Source: Bradyrhizobium sp. WSM1743 (GTDB lineage Bacteria; Pseudomonadota; Alphaproteobacteria; Rhizobiales; Xanthobacteraceae). From it: DNA of 42,312 bases. The DNA lies in the NCBI RefSeq assembly GCF_000473065.1, contig NZ_AXAZ01000074.1:1-42312 (forward strand), read 5' to 3'. The position numbers and the translations under genes were made by a program. The notes below the pieces were generated by a model. That model was not told the DNA's origin, did not search any database, and saw only the letters and a program-made list of their open reading frames with translations. Positions within the stretch are counted from its first letter, which is position 1, and each line of letters begins with the position of its first letter. Below, piece after piece: positions 24,522 through 32,463 of this stretch.

Positions 24522-24787
24522 CTCTGGCGGTAGCAATTTGGGGCTTTGGTGGAGATCCTGAGCTATCAGCCGGCCCCGGCGATGTCGACAAAATCCTGAT
24601 ATTTCGGATCGCCACCATCAACAGCGGCTTCCGAACTCATCGGCAACATCAGGGTAGGGCCGTGCCGGTTTGATTCGCACTTCGCATTGCGGTAGCAAAC
24701 TGGCACGCGGCATCCACATCCGTTAAAGACTCCCGTCTGCCATCCGGGACACCTGCTATAGCCCGTCATTCATTGAGGAAGACGATT

Positions 24788-25747
24788 GTGAAGACAATCA
24801 GCGTTATTACGCCCTGCTACAATGAAGAGCTGAACGTGCGGGATTGCTACGAGGCAATCCGGCAGATCTTCGACAACGACCTCAAAGGCTATCAGCGCGA
24901 ACACATCTTCTGCGACAACGCCTCCGACGATCGCACCGTCGAAATCCTGCGCGAGATCGCCGCACGGGATTCCTCGGTGAAGGTCATCGTCAATGCACGC
25001 AACTTCGGACCGCTGCGCAATACCTTTAACGGGGTGATGGCGAGCACGGGCGATGCCGTTCTCCTGTTCATGCCGGCGGATCTTCAGGACCCGCCCGAGC
25101 TGCTCCCGCAATTCGTCAAGCTGTGGGAAGCCGGCAACGAGATCGTCTACGGCATCCGCGCCGTCCGGGAAGAAGGCCGCCTGATGCGCGGGCTCCGAGA
25201 CGCCTACTACCGCGTGCTGACCCGATTCTCCGAACTCAAGGTGCCGCCCGGCGTCGGCGATTTTCAGCTCGTCGACAGGCGCGTCGTCGAGGCGATGCGG
25301 CACGTTCGCGACGCCTATCCGTTCATGCGCATGATGACATTCGAGTGCGGCGGCCGCATGGTCGGCGTGCCCTACACCTGGCGGGAGCGCAAGAAGGGCT
25401 TTTCGAAGAACCGCGCCAGCGCGCTGATCGATCAGGGGCTCAACGGGCTGGTGTCCTTCACCACGGCACCGGTACGCTTCGGCCTGTTCGCGGGCTTCCT
25501 GATCTCGGCCGTGAGCATCGCCTACGCGATCGTCAACTTCATCATCGGTCTTGTGCTCTATCAGAAGCTGGCCGAGCCGGGCATCCTCACCCTGATCGTC
25601 GCCATGTTCTTCTTCGGCGGTGTGCAGCTGTTCTTCATGGGCATGATCGGCGAATACGTGCTCGCGATCTATGGTCAAGTGCGCGAAAAGCCCGTGGTGT
25701 TCGAGCGCGAGCGCGTCAATTTCGGCCCGCCGCCGCCAGGAACGTGA
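24788..25747 (+). CDS. GT2 polyprenyl-phosphate glycosyltransferase (GtrB/ArnC-like)
   Basis: 319 aa. The GT-A domain is complete: ISVITPCYNEELNVRDCY, FCDNASDDRTVEIL, and the metal-binding DLQDPPELLPQF. It is followed by a GxFxL-type segment (GVGDFQLVDRRVVEAM) and R-K-KGFSKNRAS. Two C-terminal membrane helices follow (SAVSIAYAIVNFIIGLVL; TLIVAMFFFGGVQLFFMG). Enzymes of this class load a sugar on undecaprenyl phosphate for later periplasmic transfer, which would suit the GT-C-like proteins at 32464, 34147 and 40105. The start is the GTG at 24788, behind GAGGAAG at 24775-24781; the upstream TTG is inside that site. Confidence 0.9.
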   Translation: MKTISVITPCYNEELNVRDCYEAIRQIFDNDLKGYQREHIFCDNASDDRTVEILREIAARDSSVKVIVNARNFGPLRNTFNGVMASTGDAVLLFMPADLQDPPELLPQFVKLWEAGNEIVYGIRAVREEGRLMRGLRDAYYRVLTRFSELKVPPGVGDFQLVDRRVVEAMRHVRDAYPFMRMMTFECGGRMVGVPYTWRERKKGFSKNRASALIDQGLNGLVSFTTAPVRFGLFAGFLISAVSIAYAIVNFIIGLVLYQKLAEPGILTLIVAMFFFGGVQLFFMGMIGEYVLAIYGQVREKPVVFERERVNFGPPPPGT

Positions 25748-25751
25748 CGCG

Positions 25752-26675
25752 TCAGCGCGTCGGCAGCGACTGTTCGATCCGCGCGACGATCGCCTGAACC
25801 GAAAGGCCTGCGGCATCGAGCAGTGCCTCACGCGAACCGGCACTGGATGTCTTGCCGCCCTGCTCGGGAATGCCGATGCCGGTAACCTGTGGCCGCTTGG
25901 CATCACCGGCGAAGGCGCCCGCCACCAGACTGAACAGGCCGCCGCGCAGAATATGCTCTTCGAGCGTCACGACGAGCGATGCGCCGCGCACCGCGTCACG
26001 GATCGCGGCCTCGTCGAGAGGCTTCAGGCAGGAGACGCTGACCACGCCGACATCCCGGCCGCGCCTGCCAAGCTCGCCGGCCGCCTCCACCGCACGCGAA
26101 GCGATCGGCCCCGACGCAAGGATGACGACATCCCGTCCCTCGCGCAGGATCCGCGGCTTGCGCAGGTCAGTCACGGCGGCGCCGAGATTCGGCTCCCCTT
26201 GCCGGCTGAGCCGCAAGTAAGACGGCTTGCTGCTGCCTGCGATCAGGCGCGTCGCCGCGCGGACCTCCATGGGGTCGCAGGGCACGAACACCTCGATGCC
26301 GGGCAGCATCGACATGATGCCCGCGTCTTCCAGCGCGTGGTGCGTGTAGCCCTGGCTGCCATAGGCATAGCCCGCGCCCACCGCCACGATCTTGACGTCG
26401 GCACCGTGATAGCAGACGTCGTTGCGGAGCTGCTCGAGGCAGCGCAAGGTCGGGAAATTGCCGATCGAATAGATGAACACGGTCTTGCCCGACAGCGCGA
26501 TGCCGGCGGCAATGCCGGCCATGTTCTGCTCGGCGACGCCGACGTTGAGATAGCGATCGGGGAATTTCGCGGCAAAAGGCTCCAGCACCGAATAGCCGAG
26601 ATCGCCGCAGAGCAGCCAGATATCGGGGTTTTCGCTCGCCGCCTGCGACAGGCTTTCGATGAACGTCGTCCTCAT
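25752..26675 (-). CDS. Split transketolase, C-terminal (Pyr/TKC) subunit
   Basis: 307 aa covering the pyrimidine-binding and C-terminal domains of transketolase. The conserved Glu that activates thiamine diphosphate sits in LNVGVAEQNMAGIAAG. GYAYGSQGYTHHALEDAG carries the aromatic and His residues of the active site, and VFVPCDPMEVRAA follows. It pairs with the N-terminal subunit encoded upstream, overlapping it by ATGA. Two-gene transketolases of this kind are common beside NDP-sugar genes and are usually not the housekeeping enzyme. I infer transfer of a two-carbon ketol unit to a keto sugar; see the hunt section. Confidence 0.88.
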   Translation of the reverse strand: MRTTFIESLSQAASENPDIWLLCGDLGYSVLEPFAAKFPDRYLNVGVAEQNMAGIAAGIALSGKTVFIYSIGNFPTLRCLEQLRNDVCYHGADVKIVAVGAGYAYGSQGYTHHALEDAGIMSMLPGIEVFVPCDPMEVRAATRLIAGSSKPSYLRLSRQGEPNLGAAVTDLRKPRILREGRDVVILASGPIASRAVEAAGELGRRGRDVGVVSVSCLKPLDEAAIRDAVRGASLVVTLEEHILRGGLFSLVAGAFAGDAKRPQVTGIGIPEQGGKTSSAGSREALLDAAGLSVQAIVARIEQSLPTR

Positions 26676-27502
26676 GCGCCGACCTCCGCTAGCGCCTGCG
26701 CGAGCAGTTCATCCGAAGGCGAACGGTAGTGCCATTCGAGCTTGTTCTCCATGAAGCTCACGCCCTTGCCCTTCACGGTGTGGGCGATCACGACGGTCGG
26801 CCGGCCCGATGGCGACGGCACGCCGCCCAGCACGCGCTCGAGCGCGGTGACATCATGACCGTCGATCTCCTCGACATGCCAGCCGAACGCCTTCCACTTC
26901 TCCGCGAACGGATCGAGGTTCAGCACCTCGGCGACCGAGCCAAAGCTCTGGATCTTGTTGAAGTCGACGATGACGCAGAGATTGTCGAGCTTGTGATGGG
27001 GCGCAAACAGGATGCCTTCCCAATTGGAGCCCTCGTCGCATTCGCCGTCGCTGAGCAGGCAGAACACGCGGCTGCCGGCCCCTGCCGAGCGCGCCGCGAG
27101 CGCCATGCCGATCGCGATCGGCAAGCCGTGGCCGAGCGAACCGGTCGAGACCTCGACGCCGGGCACGGCATGGCTGACATGGCCGGTGAAGATCGATCCG
27201 TCGCGGCAATAGGTATCGAGCTCGGCCAGCGGGAAGAAGCCGCATTCGGCGAGCGTGGCGTACATGATCGCGGTGGCGTGGCCCTTGCTGAGCACGAAGC
27301 GGTCGCGGCTTGCGGCCTGCGGATCGGCGGCGTCCAGCCGCAGGATGCGCGTGTAGAGCACGGCCAGGATATCCGCCATCGAGAGGCAGCCGCCGATATG
27401 CGAGGCCTTGGCGGCATGCACCATACGCAGCGCGTGCGCGCGAATGCGCCGCGCAAACTCCTTCGGTTCATGACGATTTGCGGGAGGAGTTGATCGTGTC
27501 AT
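26672..27502 (-). CDS. Split transketolase, N-terminal (TPP-binding) subunit
   Basis: 276 aa. The diphosphate-binding motif of thiamine enzymes is visible as SDGECDEGSNWEG ending at VIVDFNKIQSFG. HIGGCLSMADILAVLY near the N-terminus, LSKGHA, and GSLGHGLPIAIGMA complete the transketolase pattern. The motif's usual Gly is Ser here (SDGE), which is common in split forms. The start at ATG 27502 lies inside the upstream epimerase gene (35-base overlap), and its stop overlaps the C-subunit start. Three genes (epimerase, N-subunit, C-subunit) thus form one tight operon on the minus strand. Confidence 0.88.
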   Translation of the reverse strand: MTRSTPPANRHEPKEFARRIRAHALRMVHAAKASHIGGCLSMADILAVLYTRILRLDAADPQAASRDRFVLSKGHATAIMYATLAECGFFPLAELDTYCRDGSIFTGHVSHAVPGVEVSTGSLGHGLPIAIGMALAARSAGAGSRVFCLLSDGECDEGSNWEGILFAPHHKLDNLCVIVDFNKIQSFGSVAEVLNLDPFAEKWKAFGWHVEEIDGHDVTALERVLGGVPSPSGRPTVVIAHTVKGKGVSFMENKLEWHYRSPSDELLAQALAEVGA

Positions 27503-28397
27503 GCCAGTTTACCGTTTCGCGCAGTCCTTCGTCCAACGGCACTTCGGGCTTCCAGCCCAACGCGAGCATGCGCGAAACGTCCGCGGCGAGGATCATAACC
27601 TGATCGGGGCGGTACGCCAACTCGCCGAAACCGAGTACCGCACCGGGATCGACGAGATCGCGCAGCCGCGTCACCGTCTCGCGCAGCGGCGGCGCCTCCG
27701 GGCTGCCGACATTGAAGACGCCGCGCGCATCGACCTGCGTGCTTGCAAGCCGGAACGCAGCGGCGGCATCGCGCGCGTGCAAAAATCCCCAGCGCTGCTC
27801 GCAGGCCGTCAGCGCCATGTGCTGTTCGGAACGCAGATTCCGGATAAAGCTCGGGATCAGCCAGTAGTCCGCATCCTTCGGGCCATAGGTCGAGAAGATC
27901 CGCAGCCACGCGCCACGCAGCCCTCGCTCCTCGCACAGGCGCAGCGCCATCGAACCCGCCGCCAGCTTGGCCATGCCGTAGAGCGTCGTTGGCCGTGCCG
28001 GATCGTCCTCGCGAATTGCGCGATCATAGGGGCCGTATTCGGCCTGCGATCCGGCACCGACGAAGGTCCTCGCACCGGCCTCGGCGGCGAGCTCGACAAG
28101 CTTGACAGTCTCGGCGACATTGGCCGCCTGAACCGGGCTGTTGCGGTCACTGCCGGCGACCCCGCGCCAGGCCATGTGCACTACCGCCTCCGGAGCAAAG
28201 GCTCCCAGGGCCGCGCGCAGACCGTCCAGGTGTTCCATAGCGCCCGGAATCACGCGGAACCGGTCGCCGGCCTCTCCCAGTCGCCAGGAATCGCTGTTCG
28301 GCCGCAGCAGGACGGCCACCTCGTGCCCCCGCTCCAGGAGGTCCAGAACAAGGTAGGAGCCCAGAAAGCCGCTAGCGCCGGTCACGAAAATACGCAT
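27468..28397 (-). CDS. NAD-dependent epimerase/dehydratase (extended SDR)
   Basis: 309 aa. The Rossmann motif is VTGASGFLGSYLVLDLL. The catalytic block is FVGAGSQAEYGP (Ser position) then TLYGMAKLAAGS (Tyr and Lys), and WGFLHARDAAAAFRLA is typical of the substrate domain. This is close to NDP-4-keto-sugar reductases/epimerases. Being first in the operon with the split transketolase, and next to rfbF-rfbG beyond the sulfotransferase pair, it is a candidate to reduce or epimerise a CDP-keto sugar before or after addition of a two-carbon branch. The exact reaction is not readable. The ATG start at 28397 is unambiguous. Confidence 0.85.
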   Translation of the reverse strand: MRIFVTGASGFLGSYLVLDLLERGHEVAVLLRPNSDSWRLGEAGDRFRVIPGAMEHLDGLRAALGAFAPEAVVHMAWRGVAGSDRNSPVQAANVAETVKLVELAAEAGARTFVGAGSQAEYGPYDRAIREDDPARPTTLYGMAKLAAGSMALRLCEERGLRGAWLRIFSTYGPKDADYWLIPSFIRNLRSEQHMALTACEQRWGFLHARDAAAAFRLASTQVDARGVFNVGSPEAPPLRETVTRLRDLVDPGAVLGFGELAYRPDQVMILAADVSRMLALGWKPEVPLDEGLRETVNWHDTINSSRKSS

Positions 28398-28572
28398 GGC
28401 GCCCCGGGTAGATCAGCCGCCCGGGCCCGTCAATGTCCCGCGATCGGAATTGCCCGGGGCGCGGGTCGGAGCTGGGGACTGGCCTCCGGGAGCTCCTTCT
28501 GAGCTTGATTATCCGGCCCATGCAGCTAAACGGGGGACCAGAATCGACGTTCGACGACACAGGGGTAGGTGC

Positions 28573-29526
28573 ATGAGCGACTTCAAGCTGGCCATGGTTT
28601 CCGCGGGCTTCGAGCACGGCGGCAACGTCACCCACCGTCACTTCGACGGCCATCCTGATCTGCTCGTCTATCCCTTCGAGTCGCAGCTCGGCAACCGCAA
28701 CTTCAACGACTTCCTCGCCTCCGTCGAGCGCGTCCAGTACCGCTATCCCGAATTCCCGGAAGGGCTGACGGCGATCGAGCTCTACGAGCAGATGATCGAC
28801 GAAGAGCTGAAGACGTTCCTGCGCAAGCGCAACGGCTCCAAGTTCCGCGATGCCGACTGCGTGCTGGACGAGAAGAAGCGCGTCGCCGAATTCGTCCGGC
28901 TGTGCGGCGAGGCACCGATCCCCCGCCGCAAGGTCATCGAGGCCTTTTTCCGTTCGACCTTCACCGCCTGGGAGAACTACTACATCAAGCCGCGCCCCGG
29001 CATGGTGCATGTCGGCTACTCGCCCGCGATCGGCATCGACGCCGACCGCATGGTGCGCGACTTCCCGAACATCCGCATCCTGCATATCGTGCGCAATCCG
29101 TTCTCGGCCTATCGCGACACCAAGCGCCGTCCTTTCCCGCAGCCGCTGACGAAGTACCTGATCACCTGGAACATCTATCACTCGACGGTCGAGATGTTCG
29201 CCAAGATGTATCCGCAGAACGTGCGCATCTTCCGCTACGAGGATCTCGTCGAGGACAAGCGCAAGTTCATGACGGAAGCGGCCAGCTTCATCGGCGTGCC
29301 GTTTGCCGACAGCATGCTCTATCCGAGCTGGAACGCGGTCGAGATCAAGGACTCGATCGCGCCCTGGGGCACCGTGCTCAGGAGCACCAAGGACTACAAC
29401 AAGGTCGTCATCGAGGAACTCTCGGACGACGAGCGCAAGCAGATCGTACAGGGCACCGCGGCGCTGGCCCGCCATTTCGGTTACGACCAGATCGACTATC
29501 TGGGCCCGCTCTATCGTGCTGGGTAA
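28573..29526 (+). CDS. Sulfotransferase-family protein
   Basis: 317 aa. The C-terminal half has the 3'-phosphate-binding segment of PAPS sulfotransferases (ILHIVRNPFSAYRDTKRR) and the later FRYEDLVEDKRKFM, a typical sulfotransferase block. The N-terminal phosphosulfate loop, normally G-F-x-R-S-G-T-T, is changed to SAGFEHGGNVTHRHFDGHP, so PAPS use should be treated with caution. The start is the ATG at 28573 behind AGGGGTAG; the open frame upstream to 28396 is non-coding-like. Probable target is the polysaccharide made here. PAPS-forming genes are not in the window. Confidence 0.75.
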   Translation: MSDFKLAMVSAGFEHGGNVTHRHFDGHPDLLVYPFESQLGNRNFNDFLASVERVQYRYPEFPEGLTAIELYEQMIDEELKTFLRKRNGSKFRDADCVLDEKKRVAEFVRLCGEAPIPRRKVIEAFFRSTFTAWENYYIKPRPGMVHVGYSPAIGIDADRMVRDFPNIRILHIVRNPFSAYRDTKRRPFPQPLTKYLITWNIYHSTVEMFAKMYPQNVRIFRYEDLVEDKRKFMTEAASFIGVPFADSMLYPSWNAVEIKDSIAPWGTVLRSTKDYNKVVIEELSDDERKQIVQGTAALARHFGYDQIDYLGPLYRAG

Positions 29527-30406
29527 GATCGCGTTCTTCGAGACCGACGACCGCCCCGACATCGCCGCCGACCGCGCGCGCATCCTGCCAGCGCTCCGGC
29601 AGCAGCTGCAGTCATCCGATCGCGATGCGGCCGTGACGCCGGTCCTCGGCGGCACGCTCGGCATCTGTTTTGATGTGACGATTGCGGGCGAGAAACGGTT
29701 TCTGAAGACGCATCTTCCGGGCACAGAAGCCCGCGCCAGCCTTGCCAAGGAAATCGACATCCTCGCTCGGCTCTACGGCGGAACGATCGTGATCGACCGT
29801 TTCGAGGTTCCGCTTGCGGATGGAAGCAGCCGGCTCTGTCTCCTGATGCCCGCACTCGCCCCGCTGGCCGGCCCCATGCGGCCGGCCGAGGCAATTACGA
29901 TGGCAGATGCGTATGGCGAACGGCTTGGCGATTGGCGGCCGGAGAATCTTTCCTCCTTCGCGCAATATCTGTCGTCCGCCGCCCATGCGTTGGAGACGCT
30001 GTCGGATCGTGACCTGCTCCTGCCCGCGACCACAGCCGAGACGCGCCGGCTCATCGCGCGGCTTGAGGGTCGTCTCGGTGCCCTACCCCAGGCGCTCTGT
30101 CACGGCGATTTCGGACCGAAGAACATCATGCTTGCGGGCACTGAGCCGCGCGTCATCGACTGGGAAGACGCTTTTGTCGGTATCGCCGGTTACGACTATC
30201 TCTACTGGCTGACCTTCATGGAGAATCGGCCGATGCTGGAAACGGCGGCGTTCGGCGGAACCGATCTGTCGCCCGAGATCGAGCGCGCGATCCTCGTGCT
30301 CGTCGTGCTGCTCAAATCGTACCTCGCGGTCCGCTCGGGCGCGTATTTGAAGCACGCGGTCTCGCCGCAGGCCCGCATCGCCGAGATTCTTGAACTGCCG
30401 CGCTGA
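29516..30406 (+). CDS. Aminoglycoside-phosphotransferase-fold kinase
   Basis: 296 aa from the GTG at 29516, overlapping the sulfotransferase gene's end by 11 bases in another frame. The kinase catalytic loop is ALCHGDFGPKNIM and the metal-binding segment is RVIDWEDAFVG. FLKTHLPG supplies a candidate ATP-binding Lys. The APH fold includes choline, homoserine and sugar kinases. Coupling to a sulfotransferase-like gene inside a glycan locus suggests phosphorylation of a sugar or of a polymer substituent, but the substrate is unknown. Not a resistance gene on this evidence. Confidence 0.78.
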   Translation: MLGKIAFFETDDRPDIAADRARILPALRQQLQSSDRDAAVTPVLGGTLGICFDVTIAGEKRFLKTHLPGTEARASLAKEIDILARLYGGTIVIDRFEVPLADGSSRLCLLMPALAPLAGPMRPAEAITMADAYGERLGDWRPENLSSFAQYLSSAAHALETLSDRDLLLPATTAETRRLIARLEGRLGALPQALCHGDFGPKNIMLAGTEPRVIDWEDAFVGIAGYDYLYWLTFMENRPMLETAAFGGTDLSPEIERAILVLVVLLKSYLAVRSGAYLKHAVSPQARIAEILELPR

Positions 30407-31474
30407 TCACGCGGTGTGGGCGATGCCGACGACCTGGTCGAGCTGATCCAGCGAGAATTTGCGCAGGTCCCGGCCCTCCCGCAGCGCCTTGTACCAGTCG
30501 ACGGTGAGCCGCAGGCCTTGCGCCAGGTCGAGCCGCGGCGTCCAGCCGAGCTTGGTGTGTGCCTTCGCGCAGTCGAGCCTGAGATAGGCGGCTTCGTGCG
30601 GATGCGGACCGGCATCCGCCGTCCAGTGCGCACCACTGCCCCATAGTGCGATCAGACGTTCGACCACGGTTCCGACCGGCACCTCGCTTGCCTTGTCGGG
30701 TCCGAAATTCCAGCCGCCGATGAAGCGCTCGTCGCCCGCCAGCCGCTCGACCAGCGTGAGATAGCCGAGCACCGGATCGAGCGCGTGCTGCCAGGGCCGC
30801 ACCGAATTGGGATTGCGGATGCGCAGTGCGCGACCGTCGAGGAAGGCCTGCATCGCATCGGGCACCAGGCGGTCGCGCGCCCAGTCGCCACCGCCGAAGA
30901 CGTTGCCGGCGCGCGCCGTCGCGACACGCGCCGCGCCCTTCGTATTGAAAAGGCTGTGGCGATAGGAATGTGTGACGAGCTCCGCACAGGCCTTGCTGTT
31001 GCTGTAGGGATCGTCGCCGCCGAGGCGATCGTCCTCGCGGAAGGCGACGCCCGCGCCGTTGTTCTCGTAACATTTGTCGCTGGTGACGTTCAGGATCACC
31101 TGCACCTTGCGAAGCTGCCGCGCCGCCTCCAGCACGTGCACAGTGCCCATCACATTAGTCGCAAAGGTCTCGACCGGCTCCTCATAAGAGGGTCGCACCA
31201 GCGCTTGCGCTGCCATGTGGATGACGATGTCGGGCTCGGCCTCCGCCATCGCAGCGCGCAAGGTCGGGAGATCGCGAATATCGGCGAGGCGGTGCTTGAT
31301 GTCTTCGGCGATGCGCGCCGTGACGAACAATGCGGATTGGTGTGTCGGCGGCAGCGCATAGCCATAGACGTCCGCTCCGAGACGGCGCAGCAGCAGCGAG
31401 GCCCACGCGCCCTTGAAGCCGGTATGCCCGGTGAGAAAGACTTTCTTGCCGCGCCAGAATGCCGGATCCGTCAC
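30407..31474 (-). CDS. rfbG: CDP-glucose 4,6-dehydratase
   Basis: Makes CDP-4-keto-6-deoxy-D-glucose from CDP-glucose. Extended SDR: VFLTGHTGFKGAWASLLL at the N-terminus (the GHTGFKG variant is typical of RfbG), NVTSDKCYEN (Thr, Asp, Lys), and DPYSNSKACAELV with Tyr and Lys. C-terminal blocks include RAGNVFGGGDWA and SVRPWQHALDPV, both strongly RfbG. I start it at the GTG at 31474, in a GTGA overlap with rfbF and behind GGAGG, giving 355 aa; a GTG at 31486 would add four residues. With rfbF it forms the complete entry to CDP-deoxysugars. Confidence 0.94.
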   Translation of the reverse strand: MTDPAFWRGKKVFLTGHTGFKGAWASLLLRRLGADVYGYALPPTHQSALFVTARIAEDIKHRLADIRDLPTLRAAMAEAEPDIVIHMAAQALVRPSYEEPVETFATNVMGTVHVLEAARQLRKVQVILNVTSDKCYENNGAGVAFREDDRLGGDDPYSNSKACAELVTHSYRHSLFNTKGAARVATARAGNVFGGGDWARDRLVPDAMQAFLDGRALRIRNPNSVRPWQHALDPVLGYLTLVERLAGDERFIGGWNFGPDKASEVPVGTVVERLIALWGSGAHWTADAGPHPHEAAYLRLDCAKAHTKLGWTPRLDLAQGLRLTVDWYKALREGRDLRKFSLDQLDQVVGIAHTA

Positions 31475-32241
31475 CAGATCCTCCACTTGGCGCGGTTACC
31501 CACCCACTCACCCTCGAGGAAATTGCGATCGCGCAGCGAATCCATCGGATGCCAGAAGCCGGGATGCACATAGGCACGCAGATCGTCGCCGCGCGCGAGC
31601 TGCTCCATCGGCTCGCGCTCCCAGATCGTCTTGTCGCCGGCAATCAGGTCGCCGACCGACGGCGACAGCAGGAAGAAGCCGCCATTGATCCAGCCGCCAT
31701 CGTCATTTGGCTTCTCCTCGAAATTGACGACCCGGTCGCCCTCGATCGCGACCGCGCCGAAGCGTTTCGCGGGCCGCACGACCGAGACCGTGGCCCTCCG
31801 GCCATGCGCCTTGTGGAAGGCGATCTCGGCGGCCAGATCGATGTCGGCGACGCCGTCGCCATAGGTCAGCGCAAAGAACGGTTCGTTCGCGACATAAGGA
31901 AGCACCCGCTTCAGCCGCCCGCCGGTCTGTGTCTCTTCGCCGGTGTCGACCAGCGTGACCCGCCAGGGCTCGGCGGTTTCGCGATGCACCTCCATCCGGT
32001 TCTCGGCGAGATGGAAGGTCACGTCGGACATGTGCAGGAAGTAGTTCGCGAAGTACTCCTTGATCATGTAGCCCTTGTAGCCAAGGCAAATCACGAAATC
32101 ATTGAAGCCGTAGTGGCTGTAGATCTTCATGATGTGCCAGAGGATGGGCCGGCCGCCGATCTCGACCATCGGCTTCGGACGCGTGCTGGTCTCCTCGGCG
32201 ATGCGGGTGCCGAGACCTCCCGCAAGAATGACGACTTTCAT
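31471..32241 (-). CDS. rfbF: Glucose-1-phosphate cytidylyltransferase
   Basis: Forms CDP-glucose from CTP and glucose 1-phosphate. The nucleotidyltransferase signature is KVVILAGGLGTRIAEE then RPKPMVEIGGRPILWHIM, followed by FVICLGYKGYMIKEYF, the RfbF-specific block. LTYGDGVADIDL holds the catalytic Asp. 256 aa, usual length. Start at ATG 32241. First gene of the rfbF-rfbG operon. Upstream, a 7-base inverted repeat (AAAATAC at 32264-32270 and GTATTTT at 32297-32303) lies in the divergent region before the 32464 gene. No rfbH (E1) or other 3-deoxygenation gene follows, so the path is not that to 3,6-dideoxyhexoses. Confidence 0.95.
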   Translation of the reverse strand: MKVVILAGGLGTRIAEETSTRPKPMVEIGGRPILWHIMKIYSHYGFNDFVICLGYKGYMIKEYFANYFLHMSDVTFHLAENRMEVHRETAEPWRVTLVDTGEETQTGGRLKRVLPYVANEPFFALTYGDGVADIDLAAEIAFHKAHGRRATVSVVRPAKRFGAVAIEGDRVVNFEEKPNDDGGWINGGFFLLSPSVGDLIAGDKTIWEREPMEQLARGDDLRAYVHPGFWHPMDSLRDRNFLEGEWVGNRAKWRIW

Positions 32242-32463
32242 GGAAACCCTGCCGAGATCCTGGAAAATACTTCCGATTGAGCACTGGTTACTGCAGGTAT
32301 TTTAGGCCGTCAATTGGGAGCGCGAGCCACCAGAAAGGCCCACGGCCTGCCTCGCCGGCGATATCCGACGCGCGCACTTCCGCGACGGTGTCGACATATG
32401 GCGGCCAACATCGCTATGGTCCGACTCGCAAGCCGCCCCTGATCGCCAGCCACAGACCGAGTC

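Noticed and set aside
24770..25906. Minus-strand open frame (378 codons) opposite the GT2 gene
   Set aside because: The plus-strand frame carries all GT2 motifs and two membrane helices; the antisense frame has none.
28372..29760. Long minus-strand open frame (462 codons)
   Set aside because: It lies antisense to the sulfotransferase-like gene, which has clear motifs and a ribosome-binding site. The frame reads as low-complexity Val/Asp/Arg-rich sequence.
29516..30406. Aminoglycoside phosphotransferase resistance call
   Set aside because: The APH fold is shared by many small-molecule kinases; coupling to a sulfotransferase-like gene in a glycan locus makes resistance unlikely.
30407..32241. 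CDP-3,6-dideoxyhexose (abequose/tyvelose/paratose) pathway
   Set aside because: rfbF and rfbG are present, but no rfbH (E1) or E3 reductase gene is in the window, so 3-deoxygenation has no support.
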